Assembly: GCA_964352405.1 (NCBI GenBank) | Contig: CAYGRY010000009.1 | Location: forward strand, 1 to 53,678 | Source: UBA4207 sp964352405 | Lineage (GTDB): Bacteria; Bdellovibrionota; Bacteriovoracia; Bacteriovoracales; Bacteriovoracaceae | Direction: 5' to 3' | DNA length: 53,678 nt | In this document: positions 52,445-53,678 of the stretch, in pieces | How positions within the stretch are numbered: position 1 is the stretch's first letter | How the letters are laid out: every line of letters begins with the position of its first letter | Notes under the pieces: generated by a model | What the model was told of the DNA's origin: nothing | Seen by the model: only the letters and a program-made list of their open reading frames with translations | The model's database searches: none | Translations under genes and position numbers: made by a program

Positions 52445-53512
52445 TTAGTTCCTATTTTTATTACAAAGATAATTAGTTTCAAAAAAATTCCAATTAATTT
52501 TTTCAAAAAATGAATCAACAGAAACTTTGTCATTTAAAATATTTAAAAAGTCGTCAATCCACTCATGATAAAGAAGGGATTCACCTAAAAAATATGCATA
52601 AGGTTTTACTCTAGCTTTAATTGAAATTCCTATATGATAGCTCATAACATCATCAACATTCGCAATACCTAAATACTCACTAATAAATAATTTTGGTGTG
52701 TAATTGCAAGTGCCGTTAAACGATACCCCTAACTCAAGTTTATATAAATTCGACTCTATGACTATTTTATCACTTACTTTTTTAAACTTAGAATTTTTAG
52801 GTAAAAATAGTTCAAACCTGTTAAACAAAAGTCCTGTTGAACCTGAAATTCGCAAAGGTTCTTTAGCTGTTTCATTTTGAATATTAAGAAAACCTTCTCT
52901 TTCGTTTATATCTTTTGAAAATAAATCTAAAAATCTATTTTCAAATAAGAACTCCGGTATTTCTTTTCGTGATACTTTTTGTAAATTCTTAGAATTAATG
53001 AATTCTTCTTTATTAAAATAGTCAGTTAAAAAGATTACTAACTGATCTAAAATAAAGTATTCTACACACTCCTTTAAAAGATTTCTAGCCTTCAAAGTAA
53101 CTTCTTTACTCATCCCAGATTCATAATGTTCAGATTCATGCATCTTTTTTAATGCTGAATGATCCCATTGATAAAGCAATGCTTTATTTTCTTTAAAAGC
53201 TGCTTGAAGAAATTTAGATATAACGTTTGCAAAAGGATAATTAATGACACCAAGAATTCTATTCTCCGTACAACTATAATATAGGCTGCCATTTATCTTT
53301 TTATTAATTTTATTTTTTGAAAGGATTCTTATAAAGAGAATTAGTATTGTGAAGCCTGAAATAAATAATGTGAAAAATAATGTATATAAAATGCTTTCAT
53401 CATTTAAATTAAAGATAATGTTACCGATTATTCCTGAGCATACACCCAGGATAAATCCAATTAGAATGATTTCAAGAATATGGTTTTTTAAGTCTCTTAA
53501 ATTATTAAACAC
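52445..53512 (-). CDS. Orphan membrane protein, very AT-rich
   Basis: A 355-residue protein that I do not recognise. Two hydrophobic helices lie at about 12-35 and 43-65; the rest is hydrophilic and rich in Lys, Asn, Ile and Phe, in very AT-rich DNA unlike the housekeeping genes. No motif is visible. It stands alone between the DUF4010 gene and the palindrome at 53538. Its base composition and lack of family suggest recent acquisition, though this is an inference. Confidence 0.55.
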   Translation of the reverse strand: MFNNLRDLKNHILEIILIGFILGVCSGIIGNIIFNLNDESILYTLFFTLFISGFTILILFIRILSKNKINKKINGSLYYSCTENRILGVINYPFANVISKFLQAAFKENKALLYQWDHSALKKMHESEHYESGMSKEVTLKARNLLKECVEYFILDQLVIFLTDYFNKEEFINSKNLQKVSRKEIPEFLFENRFLDLFSKDINEREGFLNIQNETAKEPLRISGSTGLLFNRFELFLPKNSKFKKVSDKIVIESNLYKLELGVSFNGTCNYTPKLFISEYLGIANVDDVMSYHIGISIKARVKPYAYFLGESLLYHEWIDDFLNILNDKVSVDSFFEKINWNFFETNYLCNKNRN

Positions 53513-53537
53513 TTTCTCTCTCCATTCTACTTTATAT

Positions 53538-53657
53538 GAACGCTCAGCAAGGTACAGAGACTAGGAAGATTTCAAAAAGATGGCGAGGCGTACAGACTTG
53601 TACGTCGCAGCCAGGTTTTTGAAATATGACGACGTCAATGGGCCTTGATCAGCGTTC
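53538..53657. repeat. 120-base imperfect palindrome with nested stems
   Basis: Outer arms 53538-53552 and 53643-53657 pair with only two mismatches (G-A-A-C-G-C-T against its complement). An inner hairpin spans 53569-53625: a perfect 10-bp arm (ATTTCAAAAA/TTTTTGAAAT), then TGGC/GCCA, then a 7-bp G/C stem with a 6-base loop at 53594-53599. The block is clearly richer in G+C than the gene before it. It matches no ORF, tRNA or terminator that I can recognise. It may be a repeated palindrome, a small mobile element, or a structured RNA. Confidence 0.6.
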
Positions 53658-53678
53658 GACTACTTAAAAATCACAATT

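Noticed and set aside
53538..53657. Integron attC site
   Set aside because: Length and fold are in range, but the outer boxes do not match the RYYYAAC/GTTRRRY core and no integrase gene is seen.
1..53678. CRISPR array or prophage
   Set aside because: No spaced direct repeats and no phage structural, integrase or transposase gene was seen.

Overview
The window looks like chromosomal DNA of a low-GC member of the Bdellovibrionota, most like the Bacteriovorax/Halobacteriovorax/Peredibacter group. This is an inference from the AT-rich base composition, the many secreted proteases and barrel-type outer-membrane proteins, a Gram-negative envelope gene set (LolC/E-like, WaaA-like), and housekeeping orders such as tilS-ftsH-folP and tmk-holB-ricT. 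No rRNA or taxonomic marker was compared.

Layout. 80-4143: three secreted serine proteases (two subtilases, one S1B/V8-like), all on the minus strand. 4220-10329: a minus-strand run tilS-ftsH-folP-small secreted protein-VOC protein-dihydroorotase, with 1 to 4 base overlaps from ftsH to the end. 10404-10480: one CAT-anticodon tRNA. 10521-12441: an HPF-like gene, a CsbD-like stress gene, a 48-residue ORF and a putative FAD protein. 12531-16149: Tex, a fatty-acid-hydroxylase-family membrane protein and a Cys-rich lipoprotein. 16305-20911: thiolase, FadB/FadJ-like protein and a LolC/E-like permease, one minus-strand operon. 21128-26264: two outer-membrane proteins flanking a three-gene operon (WaaA-like transferase, unknown Rossmann-like protein, tiny prepilin-like protein). 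26412-35232: GYF-domain membrane protein, tmk, holB, ricT, sbcD, sbcC on the plus strand. 35330-37027: S1 trypsin-like protease. 37056-39218: ahpC-ahpF. 39351-41920: DUF6435 protein, N-terminally short DASH-type cryptochrome and purine permease. 42037-47072: accessory genes (MFS carrier, secreted ClpP-like protein, Cys-rich secreted protein, lipase-like hydrolase, PAS-LuxR regulator, STAS-like protein).

47069-51261 holds the most interesting unit: five tightly packed minus-strand genes encoding a C39-like peptidase, a RimK-like ATP-grasp ligase, a GCS2-family glutamate-cysteine-ligase-like enzyme, a GNAT acetyltransferase and a MAPEG membrane protein. Together they look like a peptide or amide-bond-forming (amidoligase) system, possibly making a small glutathione-like peptide or modifying a protein end. 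Next to it lies a DUF4010 membrane gene broken by one frameshift at an A6 tract.

The right end has a very AT-rich orphan membrane gene and, after it, a compositionally different 120-base imperfect palindrome (53538-53657) with nested stems. It is not part of any ORF and is a good candidate for a dispersed palindromic repeat, a small mobile element or a structured RNA.
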